From Clostridia bacterium (GTDB lineage: Bacteria > Bacillota > Clostridia > Christensenellales > Borkfalkiaceae), in the NCBI GenBank assembly GCA_017504065.1, contig JAFVRU010000036.1, positions 1 to 16,492 on the forward strand: 16,492 nt of DNA, in the 5' to 3' direction. How positions within the stretch are numbered: the first letter of the stretch is position 1; the number at the start of each line of letters is the position of its first letter. The notes beneath the pieces are model-generated. The model was not told the DNA's origin and searched no databases. It saw nothing but the letters and a program-made list of their open reading frames with translations. Both the position numbers and the translations under genes were made by a program. Below are positions 1 to 6,773 of this stretch, piece by piece.

Positions 1-347
1 ATATCGCCCATGAACACTTCCTGGTCCAAAACTTCGTTCTTGACTTTGTTGACAAGACGAACCTTGACACGAAGGGGCAACGCGTACGTAGCGTCTCTCG
101 CACGACATTCTTTTTCGTCGTACTTGGGTTTATCGCCAAATCTGTGCTCTAAAAAGTAGAGCTCAAAATGGTCGGAGTAGTCGGTGATCGGGGAAAAGTC
201 CTCAAACACCTCGCCGATGCCTTCTTGAATAAAGGCATTGTAGCTGTCTTTCTGGATTTCAACGAGATCGGGAATATCGATTACTTCGTTGATCGAACCG
301 AATTTTCTTCTTTCGGTTTTGCCGTACTTGGAAATAGGTAAATCCAT
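1..347 (-). CDS. rpoB: DNA-directed RNA polymerase beta subunit, N-terminal fragment
   Basis: The beta subunit of RNA polymerase, part of the catalytic core together with beta-prime. Only the first 115 codons are inside the window; the gene runs off the left edge. Translation from the ATG at 347-345 starts MDLPISKYGKTERRKFG and continues through an I-D-I-P-D-L-V-E-I-Q-K-D-S-Y stretch, the typical beta N-terminus in Firmicutes, where the protein contacts its first ten or so residues with the lobe/protrusion region. An AAGGAG ribosome binding site sits at 360-365, twelve bases before the start. No rplJ/rplL gene lies directly upstream as it would in the usual ribosomal-protein cluster: instead there is a 368-base gap with a strong promoter, then a divergent gene. 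The product is certain; functional completeness cannot be judged from this part. Confidence 0.96.
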   Translation of the reverse strand, partial: MDLPISKYGKTERRKFGSINEVIDIPDLVEIQKDSYNAFIQEGIGEVFEDFSPITDYSDHFELYFLEHRFGDKPKYDEKECRARDATYALPLRVKVRLVNKVKNEVLDQEVFMGD

Positions 348-593
348 CTGTTAAAATTTCTCCTTGCATAAAATTTTAGGCGATCTACCGAGTATATCTT
401 TTCATCGATAAAAATCGAAATTTTTTACTTGTTTGTTTTTTTCGTCCGTTCCGCTTTACTTTTTCCGCCGTTTGCGGTATAATATTATATAAAGAAAGGA
501 AATTTCTCCTTTTTTCGGGCTTTTTTCAGGAATTTCTCCCCCAAAAAAACCGCTTACGGACGACATTACGCCATGATAAGCATAATGATACAT
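348..593 (-). other. Long rpoB leader with repeated GGAGAAATT elements
   Basis: This is the gene-free transcribed region ahead of rpoB. It contains the 9-mer GGAGAAATT (minus strand) three times, at 531-539, 501-509 and 355-363; the last copy is the rpoB ribosome binding region. The copy at 501-509 lies in a short hairpin, AAAGGA pairing with TCCTTT. A weaker GCTTA/TAAGC pairing followed by seven T lies around 546-580. I see no open frame with a ribosome binding site here and no riboswitch class I know. A regulatory role is inference. Confidence 0.4.
455..483 (+). promoter_or_regulatory. Possible plus-strand promoter facing the rpoB promoter
   Basis: TTTACT (455-460) and a perfect TATAAT (478-483) are spaced by 17 bases. 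It points toward rqcP, whose start is about 225 bases downstream, and its transcript would run against the rpoB leader. The -35 matches only four of six consensus bases. No better promoter is obvious closer to rqcP: a TATCTT at 679-684 lacks a well-spaced -35. Confidence 0.4.
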
Positions 594-599
594 TATCCT

Positions 600-628
600 A
601 TTATATCCTTCGCTTTGAAAGTTGTCAA
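600..628 (-). promoter_or_regulatory. Sigma-A promoter for rpoB
   Basis: On the minus strand a perfect TTGACA (-35, bases 623-628) and a perfect TATAAT (-10, bases 600-605) are separated by exactly 17 bases. Initiation near base 593 would give a leader of roughly 245 nucleotides before the rpoB start. The consensus quality fits the heavy demand for RNA polymerase. Confidence 0.88.
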
Positions 629-715
629 GCGTTTTTAATCGGATTTTGATTTTTTTCAAAAAAATTGCGTATACGGCGTATCTTTACAACAACGATTACA
701 TAAAAAGGACAAATT

Positions 716-958
716 ATGAGAATTGATAAATTTTTGAAAGTTTCCCGTATCTTAAAACGGCGCACCGTCGCCCAAGAAGCCTGCACGGAAGAAAAAATCC
801 TGATCAACGGCAAGACGGCAAAGCCGTCCACCCCCGTCAAGATCGGCGACGTCGTGGAAGTACTCTATTCCACGGGCAGTTTAAAGGTGCGCATTTTAAA
901 CGTCAAAGAAACGGTAAAAAAAGACGAAGCCGCTTCTCTCTATCAGGTGATTGTATGA
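716..958 (+). CDS. rqcP: S4-domain RNA-binding protein, ribosome-associated quality control factor RqcP (YabO)
   Basis: An 80-residue protein made almost entirely of an S4 RNA-binding fold. It starts MRIDKFLKVSRILKRRT and continues with the typical A-x-E-A-C, I-L-I-N-G and K-P-S-T-P-V-K-x-G-D pattern (about residues 20-50), which matches the RqcP/YabO/Hsp15 family. In Bacillus this protein stabilises peptidyl-tRNA on obstructed 50S subunits while RqcH adds C-terminal alanine tails, marking stalled chains for degradation. Length is normal for the family. An AAAAAGGA ribosome binding site precedes the ATG. Its stop overlaps the start of the next gene by four bases (ATGA), so it is the first gene of the rqcP-ispDF-radA operon. 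RqcH itself is not in the window. E. coli Hsp15 is a relative, but the short length favours RqcP. Confidence 0.85.
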   Translation: MRIDKFLKVSRILKRRTVAQEACTEEKILINGKTAKPSTPVKIGDVVEVLYSTGSLKVRILNVKETVKKDEAASLYQVIV

Positions 959-2085
959 AGAAATATTCGGTATGCGCCGTGATTTGCGCGGGCGGCAAAG
1001 GTACGCGCGCAGGTTTCCCCAAGAATAAAACGCTCGTTTCCATCGGTACGGAATGCGTATTACAAAAGACTTTGTCCGCGTTCGACTTCCCGTCCGTTGA
1101 CGAAATCGTCGTTGCAGGCTCTGCGGCTTATTACGACGAGATCGTTACCGTTTGCAAACAATTTCCGCGTACGAAAACGGTCGTAGGCGGCGAAACGCGG
1201 TTCGACTCCGTCTATAACGCTCTGCAAGCGGTTACCGCCGACATCGTACTCATTCACGACGGCGCGCGCCCGTTCGTTACACGGGAGATGATTGAAAACT
1301 GTATTCGAAGCGTAGAAGCGTACGGGAGCGGAATTTGCGCCGTGCCCTGCTTGGATACGATCGCAGTTTCCGAAAACGGAAAAATTATCGACGTCCCCGA
1401 TCGGAAAGCGTTGCGGCAAATTCAAACCCCGCAGGGCTTTTTCACGGCAACCATTCGCAACGCCTACACGCAAGCAAAAACTAGCGGTCGAGCGGATTTC
1501 ACCGACGATTCTTCGGTTTTTGCCGCTTACTTCGGCGCGCCCACGCTTTGCGACGGCGATCCCGCGAATAAGAAACTCACCTACGCGGAAGATTTCCGTT
1601 CGGCGTTCGCCCGTTGCGGGTTCGGCGTAGACACACACGCGTTCGGGAAACCGCAGGACTATATCGTGCTTGCGGGCGTGCGCGTTCCGTCGGAGAGCGG
1701 TTTGATCGCGCATAGCGACGGCGACGTACTCGCCCATGCGGTCATGGACGCAATGCTGTCGGCGGCGGGGCTTCGGGATATCGGGTATTATTTCCCCGAC
1801 ACCGACCCGAAATGGCGGGGCGCGGACTCTATGCAAATGCTTGAACAAGTCGTCGAGCTGCTCCGCGAACAAGGCTTCGCCGTGAAGAACCTTTCTGTTG
1901 CAGTACAAGCGGAAAAGCCGCGACTCTCGAAATACATTGAAGCCATGAAGCAATCCCTATCGGGCGCGTTAAGCGTCGATCCGACCGCTGTCGGGATCTC
2001 GGCGGGCACGAACGAAGGCTTGGGCTATATCGGCGAAGGCAAAGGCATCACCGTCAACGCCTACGTTTTGTTACGGGAAATATAA
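955..2085 (+). CDS. ispDF: Bifunctional IspD/IspF: CDP-ME synthase fused to MEcPP synthase
   Basis: A 376-residue fusion of two MEP-pathway enzymes. The N-terminal part (about 1-215) is IspD, which transfers CMP from CTP onto 2-C-methyl-D-erythritol 4-phosphate: it has the nucleotide-binding loop AGGKGTRAGFPKNK at residues 12-25 and the H-D-G-A-R-P-F motif with D102. The C-terminal part (about 220-376) is IspF, which cyclises CDP-ME 2-phosphate to MEcPP: metal ligands D226 and H228 (D-T-H), the H-S-D-G-D motif at 253-257 with H261, and the end signature T-N-E-G-L-G-Y-I-G-E-G-K-G-I. The IspE step between these two reactions is not in the window. The start overlaps rqcP by ATGA, implying translational coupling. 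IspDF fusions are known in several bacterial lineages, so this is notable but not new. Both active sites look intact. Confidence 0.95.
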   Translation: MKKYSVCAVICAGGKGTRAGFPKNKTLVSIGTECVLQKTLSAFDFPSVDEIVVAGSAAYYDEIVTVCKQFPRTKTVVGGETRFDSVYNALQAVTADIVLIHDGARPFVTREMIENCIRSVEAYGSGICAVPCLDTIAVSENGKIIDVPDRKALRQIQTPQGFFTATIRNAYTQAKTSGRADFTDDSSVFAAYFGAPTLCDGDPANKKLTYAEDFRSAFARCGFGVDTHAFGKPQDYIVLAGVRVPSESGLIAHSDGDVLAHAVMDAMLSAAGLRDIGYYFPDTDPKWRGADSMQMLEQVVELLREQGFAVKNLSVAVQAEKPRLSKYIEAMKQSLSGALSVDPTAVGISAGTNEGLGYIGEGKGITVNAYVLLREI

Positions 2086-2096
2086 AGGAGTACGCT

Positions 2097-3482
2097 ATGC
2101 CTAGCAAAATCAAAACCCCTACTACGCAATACGTTTGTTCGGAGTGCGGCTATACCGCGCCGAAATGGCTCGGGAAATGCCCCGATTGCGGGAATTTCAA
2201 TACCATGCAAGAAGAACTCGTCCGCGCCGATACGCAAACGTCGGAACCGCGACGGGCCGTGGGTACAATAAAAACCCGCGCGTTGCCCATCTCCCAAATC
2301 GGGTATGAGAAATTCGACCGCGTCAAAAGCGGAATCTCCGAATTCGACACCGTGCTCGGCGGCGGAATCGTGCGCGGCTCGCTCGTCCTACTCGGCGGCG
2401 ACCCGGGGATCGGGAAAAGCACGCTACTTACGCAAGTGGCGGCGCATTTGGCAAAAGGCCACCCGACTTTATACGTTTCCGCGGAAGAAAGCTGCGCGCA
2501 AGTCAAAATGCGTTGCGACCGCTTAAACCTTGCTTCCGAAAACTTACTGCTCTTAAACGAAACCTGTTTGGAAGATATCGAAGAAAGCTTGGGCGATTGT
2601 CAGTTCGTCGTTATCGACTCCGTACAGGCGATTTATACCGAGTCGATGAGCTCCGCCGCGGGAAGCGTCGGGCAGGTACGGGAATGCGCCGCGAAACTCA
2701 TGCGGATTGCGAAATCCCGACAGATCACCTTTTTCATCATCGGACACGTAACCAAGGAAGGCGCGTTGGCTGGTCCGAAAGTCTTGGAACACATTATGGA
2801 CACCGTGCTGTATTTCGAAGGTCAGCCGGAAGACAATTATAAGCTGCTCCGCGCAGTTAAAAACCGTTTCGGTTCAGCGCAGGAAGTCGGCGTATTCGAG
2901 ATGACGGACGAAGGCGTGAAAAGCGTTCGCGATTACGCCGAGCTGTTCTTATCCGAAACGCGGGGTGTTGCGGCGGGTTCAGCGGTTACTCCGTCCGAGA
3001 GCGGGAATCGGTGCATGAACGTAGAACTGCAAACGTTGATCGCCAAAACGGCGTACGGTATGCCGCGCCGCATGAGCTTGGGTGTGGATTATAACAAACT
3101 CGTCGTTTTGATCGCGGTATTGGAAAAGCGTTGCGGAATCCCCTTTTTCTCGTCGGACGTGTACGTGAACGCGATGGGCGGGATCAAATTGAGCGAACCG
3201 TCTGTAGACCTTGCGATTTGCGCGGCTTTGGCGAGCGCGGCGAGCGACGTACCCATCGACAAGTACACCGCCGTATTCGGCGAAGTCGGTTTAACGGGCG
3301 AGATCCGTCCCGTAACGCGCGCGGATAAGCGGGTCTACGAATGTATCAAAACGGGATTTAAAAAAGTCGTTTTACCCGCGAAGAATTTAAAAGCCTGCGA
3401 AAAATATGCAGACAAGATCGAACTCGTACCCGTGAAATACGTCGGGCAAATGCTGAAAGCCTTACAATTCCGCAAAGAATAA
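2097..3482 (+). CDS. radA: DNA repair protein RadA/Sms
   Basis: A 461-residue RecA-related helicase that drives branch migration in recombination. Domains in order: a C4 zinc finger (C14, C17, C28, C31); a RecA-like ATPase core with Walker A G-D-P-G-I-G-K-S-T (K107) and Walker B-like V-V-I-D-S; the family-specific K-N-R-F-G motif at 255-259; and a C-terminal Lon-protease-like domain (about 295-455). In RadA that last domain is a DNA-binding scaffold, not a protease. Length is typical for the family. A ribosome binding site, AAGGAG, follows directly on the ispDF stop, with only 11 bases between the genes, so it is cotranscribed with ispDF and rqcP. A perfect hairpin terminator closes the operon. 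Nothing looks missing. Confidence 0.97.
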   Translation: MPSKIKTPTTQYVCSECGYTAPKWLGKCPDCGNFNTMQEELVRADTQTSEPRRAVGTIKTRALPISQIGYEKFDRVKSGISEFDTVLGGGIVRGSLVLLGGDPGIGKSTLLTQVAAHLAKGHPTLYVSAEESCAQVKMRCDRLNLASENLLLLNETCLEDIEESLGDCQFVVIDSVQAIYTESMSSAAGSVGQVRECAAKLMRIAKSRQITFFIIGHVTKEGALAGPKVLEHIMDTVLYFEGQPEDNYKLLRAVKNRFGSAQEVGVFEMTDEGVKSVRDYAELFLSETRGVAAGSAVTPSESGNRCMNVELQTLIAKTAYGMPRRMSLGVDYNKLVVLIAVLEKRCGIPFFSSDVYVNAMGGIKLSEPSVDLAICAALASAASDVPIDKYTAVFGEVGLTGEIRPVTRADKRVYECIKTGFKKVVLPAKNLKACEKYADKIELVPVKYVGQMLKALQFRKE

Positions 3483-3485
3483 ATG

Positions 3486-3517
3486 AAAAAACTACCAGTT
3501 GATCTGGTAGTTTTTTT
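3486..3517. terminator. Bidirectional rho-independent terminator between radA and the PTS gene
   Basis: Perfect 8-bp stem ACTACCAG (3491-3498) / CTGGTAGT (3504-3511) with loop TTGAT, flanked by five A on the left and a run of T on the right. It therefore works for radA on the plus strand and for the convergent permease gene on the minus strand. Confidence 0.92.
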
Positions 3518-3527
3518 ACTCCGTTTT

Positions 3528-4688
3528 TTATTCAGGGAGTTTCATATCCCCTGCTTTAATCCAATTCTTTTTGCGCATAAATTCCGAAATCACAATATTC
3601 AAAACCGCAGGCAACACGAACATTAACAGAATAATGCCGATTCCGCCGAGCACGCCTGACGTATACTCGAACGAGTTGAACACGCCGACAAAGCCGCTCG
3701 TACCCATACCGCCGCCCGACGCGCCGCATTTGATCTTGAATACGCAAGTCGAAAGCGGTCCGCAAATCGCGCTTGAAATAATCATCGGCGTCATAATGAC
3801 GGGCTTTTTCATAATATTCGGAATCTGCAACATGCTCGTACCCACGCCTTGCGCAATCAGCCCGCCGAACCCGTTTTCTCGGAAGCTCGCCACCGCGAAC
3901 CCGATCATGTGGCAAGCGCACCCGACGGTAGCTGCACCACCCGCAATCAGCATCGCTTCATAGTTCGCCGCCGAAACCGTACCGTTAGCAAAACCCAAAA
4001 TCACGGGGTTGGCTACGGCAACCCAAATCGCCGCGCTGGAAGTCGGCATCGTCAACAAAATCCCCATCACGACCGAAATGACAATCCCCATCAAAAACGG
4101 CGTAATGTCCGTTGCAATGGCGATCAAATCCCCGAGCTCGTTCACGAGCCATACGAACGGGTAGGAAACGAACACGCCGCCAAACGACAACAGGAGCGTT
4201 CCGAGCGGCACAAGCAAAATATCCAATTTTGTTTTCCCTGCATACAACCCGACGAGCTCCACAACCAGCATCACGGTTACGTACGCGCCGATCGGATTCC
4301 CGGGCGCGCCCAAACCGAGCGTCGTAAACGGCACGTCTGCGCCGACCATAAGTTTATCGGCAAACGCGCCGACCATACCCGCAACCGCTGCCGAAAACAC
4401 GAGCAGTTTGTTTTTGCCGAGCGCGTATGCAATCCCTACGCCGATGCCCGCGCCCATGAGCGATTTTGCAATGTTCGCGATATACAGCAAGGTATCGCCC
4501 ACGTAGTTCCCGTCGCCGAGCTTATTGATCCAGCCCGCGATCTGTCCCAATATCGTCCCTGCAATCAGGGTTACGAATAAGCCTTGCGCCATACCCGAAA
4601 ACGCCGTGATAAAATAGCGTTTGGGCAGCGCTTTTAAGTACGCTTTCAACCGCGCCAAAACCGTCGGTTTACATTCTGCCGTGTCCAT
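3528..4688 (-). CDS. PTS EIIC-type sugar permease (PTS_EIIC_2 family)
   Basis: A 386-residue, very hydrophobic integral membrane protein with about nine to ten predicted helices and glycine-rich loops, including G-A-G-I-G-V-G-I-A-Y-A-L-G-K near residue 80, M-P-T-S-S-A-A-I-W and C-G-A-S-G-G-G-M-G-T-S-G. This matches the stand-alone EIIC-like group (PTS_EIIC_2) of Firmicutes. The start chosen is the ATG at 4688-4686 because AAGGAG lies six bases upstream (4695-4700); the frame extends 18 codons further, but that would run into the promoter. No EIIA or EIIB domain is fused or adjacent, so phosphorylation partners, if used, must lie elsewhere, and the substrate cannot be read from sequence. It has its own promoter and converges on radA, ending at the shared terminator. 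Family call good, sugar unknown. Confidence 0.82.
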   Translation of the reverse strand: MDTAECKPTVLARLKAYLKALPKRYFITAFSGMAQGLFVTLIAGTILGQIAGWINKLGDGNYVGDTLLYIANIAKSLMGAGIGVGIAYALGKNKLLVFSAAVAGMVGAFADKLMVGADVPFTTLGLGAPGNPIGAYVTVMLVVELVGLYAGKTKLDILLVPLGTLLLSFGGVFVSYPFVWLVNELGDLIAIATDITPFLMGIVISVVMGILLTMPTSSAAIWVAVANPVILGFANGTVSAANYEAMLIAGGAATVGCACHMIGFAVASFRENGFGGLIAQGVGTSMLQIPNIMKKPVIMTPMIISSAICGPLSTCVFKIKCGASGGGMGTSGFVGVFNSFEYTSGVLGGIGIILLMFVLPAVLNIVISEFMRKKNWIKAGDMKLPE

Positions 4689-4713
4689 ATTGTTCTCCTT
4701 TGCTTTTTTTCTC

Positions 4714-4742
4714 ATTATATACCAAAAAAAAACAAAAATCAA
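4714..4742 (-). promoter_or_regulatory. Promoter of the PTS permease gene
   Basis: On the minus strand TTGATT (4737-4742) and a perfect TATAAT (4714-4719) are 17 bases apart. The -10 lies only about 13 bases ahead of the ribosome binding site, giving a very short leader. This placement is also the reason for rejecting the longer frame start. Confidence 0.78.
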
Positions 4743-4775
4743 GCGTGGTGAAAAAATTTTTCTGTTTCTTGTGAT

Positions 4776-4794
4776 TTTGTGATTTTTTCACAAA
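4776..4794. repeat. Perfect 7-bp inverted repeat upstream of the PTS promoter
   Basis: TTTGTGA (4776-4782) and TCACAAA (4788-4794) are separated by five T. A further GTGATTTT copy precedes it, at 4771-4778. It lies about 35 bases upstream of the permease -35 box and just past the DUF1540 terminator. It could be an activator or repressor site, or simply part of the terminator region; neither strand has a clear T tract after the stem. Confidence 0.4.
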
Positions 4795-4796
4795 TA

Positions 4797-4832
4797 AAGC
4801 TCCGCCCGCATAAAAATACGCAAGCAGAGCTT
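4797..4832 (-). terminator. Terminator of the DUF1540 gene
   Basis: Read on the minus strand, a 16-bp stem (4817-4832 with 4797-4812, including several G-U pairs) closes a four-base T loop. It is followed by a weak T-rich tail. It lies 41 bases past the DUF1540 stop. A second small hairpin (TTCCGCC/GGCGGAA, about 4840-4860) lies between the stop and this stem. Confidence 0.7.
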
Positions 4833-4873
4833 CCTGATTTTTCCGCCTTAGGCGGCGGAAGAACTTCGAGCGA

Positions 4874-5044
4874 TTATTTTCTCTCGAAGCTGTCGCAACA
4901 AGTACAATGTTCCGCGTTACAATCGCAGATGTTACCGACGTGGATTTTTTTCAAAGTGCAAAAATCCCCCGCGCGGTTGTACTTGCAATCGGTTACACCG
5001 CAACCGATGCTGCTGTTGACTTCACGTCCATTTTCGTTCATCAT
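4874..5044 (-). CDS. Small cysteine-rich DUF1540 protein
   Basis: A 56-residue protein, MMNENGREVNSSIGCGVTDC and onward, with eight cysteines (C15, C20, C29, C40, C42, C47, C49, C50). The spacing, C-x-V-x-x-C-x-Y ending in C-x-x-C-x-x-C-C-x-S-F, fits the DUF1540 family, small proteins common in Clostridia and some Bacilli whose function is not established; metal binding is likely from the cysteines but is inference. A very strong ribosome binding site, AAGGAGG at 5054-5060, lies nine bases before the first ATG; the second, adjacent ATG would be twelve bases away, so the first is preferred. The gene is divergent from rplI and followed by its own hairpin. I see no clear promoter: a TTTACA near 5121-5126 is badly spaced from AATAAT. 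It is too short for many gene callers. Confidence 0.85.
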   Translation of the reverse strand: MMNENGREVNSSIGCGVTDCKYNRAGDFCTLKKIHVGNICDCNAEHCTCCDSFERK

Positions 5045-5099
5045 AGCAAAAAACCTCCTTTAAAGGTAAGAGTAGTATGCGTAAGTTGTTCAAAGATTA

Positions 5100-5128
5100 T
5101 TGACATTTGCAAAAAAATCTTGTAAAAT
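5100..5128 (+). promoter_or_regulatory. Promoter of rplI
   Basis: Perfect TTGACA (5100-5105), 17-base spacer, TAAAAT (5123-5128). Initiation near 5135 leaves a leader of about 25 bases with an AGGAG ribosome binding site at 5148-5152. The short leader argues against autoregulation through a structured leader here. Confidence 0.85.
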
Positions 5129-5160
5129 ATACGTAGAAAAAATTTTTAGGAGATACGATT

Positions 5161-5601
5161 ATGAAAGTAATTTTAACCGCCGACGTCAAAGGCACGGGCA
5201 AAAAAGGCGATATCGTAGACGTTGCGGACGGCTACGCAAGAAATTTCTTGTTAAAAAAGGGCTTGGCAACCACCGCTACTGCGAGCAATATCCACTCCGC
5301 CAACCAAAAGAAAGAAGCGGAAGCTTTCCATAAAGCGGAAGAAGTCAAAGCGTTGAAAGCTTCGGCGGCTTCGCTGAACGGAAAATCCGTTTCAGTAAAG
5401 ATCAAAACGGGTGAAAACGGCAAACTGTTCGGAAGCGTTACTTCCGCGCACGTAGCCGACGCGTTAAAGGCGCAAGGCTTTGATATTGATAAGAAAAAAA
5501 TCAAAATGGACTCGGTAAAAGCGCTCGGCTCTTACCCTGCGGAAGTACGGTTTATGGAAAACGTATTCGCAAAAATCACCGTCGTCGTCGAAGGCGCGTA
5601 A
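5161..5601 (+). CDS. rplI: 50S ribosomal protein L9 (bL9)
   Basis: A 146-residue ribosomal protein. The N-terminal rRNA-binding domain carries the family signature MKVILTADVKGTGKKGDIVDV, then G-Y-A-R-N-F-L-L-K-K-G-L-A around residues 24-36. A long alanine- and lysine-rich connecting helix follows (about 42-75), then the C-terminal domain with the G-K-L-F-G-S-V-T motif. Length is normal. L9 binds 23S rRNA near the L1 stalk and helps keep the reading frame. In many Firmicutes rplI is followed by dnaB and preceded by a DHH phosphodiesterase (gdpP); neither is present here. Instead it stands alone behind its own promoter with a YitT-family gene 25 bases downstream. Confidence 0.97.
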   Translation: MKVILTADVKGTGKKGDIVDVADGYARNFLLKKGLATTATASNIHSANQKKEAEAFHKAEEVKALKASAASLNGKSVSVKIKTGENGKLFGSVTSAHVADALKAQGFDIDKKKIKMDSVKALGSYPAEVRFMENVFAKITVVVEGA

Positions 5602-5626
5602 TCTCTAAAGGTCGTATATATTATAT

Positions 5627-6583
5627 ATGGAAGAAAAAGAACTCTTACAAACGAATACGCCCCCCACGCCGAAAAAGTCGGATGGGAAGTTGCTGTATTG
5701 GACGCAAAGCGTTCTATTTTTACTGCTGTCGTCCTTTTTATTGGCGTTTGCGGCATATAGCCTAATCGGTCCAAACGATTTCACCATCGGCGGAGTTACG
5801 GGGATCGCGATTTTGACCAACGCATTGTCCGACGGAAAAATTCCGCAAAGCGCGATCATTTTCGGGCTCAACTTCCCCTTGGTACTCATCTCGTTTTTCT
5901 TTGTGAAAAAGAAATTCGCGTTGTTGACGCTCTTAAACATTCTGCTGCAAACGGTCTGGATGCTCATTTTGGAAAACGCATTCCCCAATTTTTCCATTGA
6001 ATTCCTTACCAACGGCGAAAAGATCTTCGCGGCAATTGCCAGCGGGCTTTGTATCGGCGCGGCGCTTGCGTTCGCTTTCAAAATCGGCGGGAGTACGGGC
6101 GGCATCGACGTCATCGCGGTTATCATTCAAAGAAAGCTCGGCGCGACGAGCATTGCTTGGATGATTTTCATGCTGAATATCGCGATAATCGGCGCGTCCT
6201 TTTTCGTATTTTACGACGGAAACGATCCCGTAGCGTATAATCTTTTGCCGATCATGATGTCCGCTTTCGAATCCTACGTCGAAAGCAAGACGAACGATTC
6301 GCTGACGAACGGTTTCCATTCCGCCATCGAATTCCGAATCATCACCGACAAACCCGAAGAAATGTCCGAAGCGCTAATGCGGGAATTGAGCCGTGGCGTA
6401 ACCGAGTTACCCGCCAAAGGCATGTATACTAAAAACACGCATTCCATGCTCGTTTGCGTCGTCAACCGCCGTCAAGTCGCGGCGTTAAAGCGGGTAATGA
6501 AACGGGTTGATCCCGAATCGTTTGCGGTAATGTCGCACGTTTCGCAAGTACTCGGATTGGGCTTTTATCAAAGCGAAATGTAA
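5627..6583 (+). CDS. YitT-family membrane protein (DUF161 plus C-terminal DUF2179)
   Basis: A 318-residue membrane protein. A soluble N-terminus of about 22 residues is followed by five or six helices (about 27-205) with the G-G-V-T-G-I motif at 55-60 and the family signature G-G-S-T-G-G-I-D at 154-161. A cytoplasmic DUF2179 domain (about 228-313) ends with S-F-A-V-M-S-H-V-S-Q-V-L-G-L-G-F. This matches the YitT family of Firmicutes, whose transport role is unproven. The nearest ribosome-binding sequence, AAAGG at about 5608-5612, is some 14 bases before the ATG, longer than ideal, with an AT-only spacer. It probably reads through from rplI. A strong terminator follows. Confidence 0.88.
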   Translation: MEEKELLQTNTPPTPKKSDGKLLYWTQSVLFLLLSSFLLAFAAYSLIGPNDFTIGGVTGIAILTNALSDGKIPQSAIIFGLNFPLVLISFFFVKKKFALLTLLNILLQTVWMLILENAFPNFSIEFLTNGEKIFAAIASGLCIGAALAFAFKIGGSTGGIDVIAVIIQRKLGATSIAWMIFMLNIAIIGASFFVFYDGNDPVAYNLLPIMMSAFESYVESKTNDSLTNGFHSAIEFRIITDKPEEMSEALMRELSRGVTELPAKGMYTKNTHSMLVCVVNRRQVAALKRVMKRVDPESFAVMSHVSQVLGLGFYQSEM

Positions 6584-6632
6584 ACAATTTGCACAAAAAT
6601 CGGGCGCAAAATGAAAATTTTTAGAAAAAAAT

Positions 6633-6675
6633 GCGAAAAATCCTTTATTTTTCAGGGTTTTTCGCTATTTTTTTT
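6633..6675 (+). terminator. Terminator of the rplI-yitT unit
   Basis: A 12-bp stem (6633-6644 with 6654-6665; GCGAAAAA pairing with TTTTTCGC plus inner pairs including one G-U) with a nine-base loop, followed by TATTTTTTTT. Confidence 0.85.
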
Positions 6676-6686
6676 CATTCGAAGGC

Positions 6687-6715
6687 TTGACAAAAGTCGC
6701 AATATAGGCTATAAT
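6687..6715 (+). promoter_or_regulatory. Consensus promoter of the HU gene
   Basis: Perfect TTGACA (6687-6692), 17-base spacer, perfect TATAAT (6710-6715). Expected start near 6722, leaving a leader of about 50 bases with an AAAAGGGG ribosome binding site. Suggests very high expression, as expected for a nucleoid protein. Confidence 0.92.
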
Positions 6716-6773
6716 GGAAGTACTTAAAAGCTCGCTACTTTTGAGAAAAAATTAAAAAAGGGGATTTACTCTT

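Noticed and set aside
1060..1953. 297-codon minus-strand frame opposite ispDF
   Set aside because: Shadow of ispDF; the plus strand shows both IspD and IspF motifs, and the minus frame has none.
3849..4580. 243-codon plus-strand frame opposite the PTS permease
   Set aside because: Arg/His/Gln-rich composition typical of an antisense reading of a hydrophobic membrane protein.
4779..5125. Plus-strand frames of 94 and 72 codons in the gap before rplI
   Set aside because: They lie opposite the DUF1540 gene and lack ribosome binding sites; the minus strand has a strong one and a family-like cysteine pattern.
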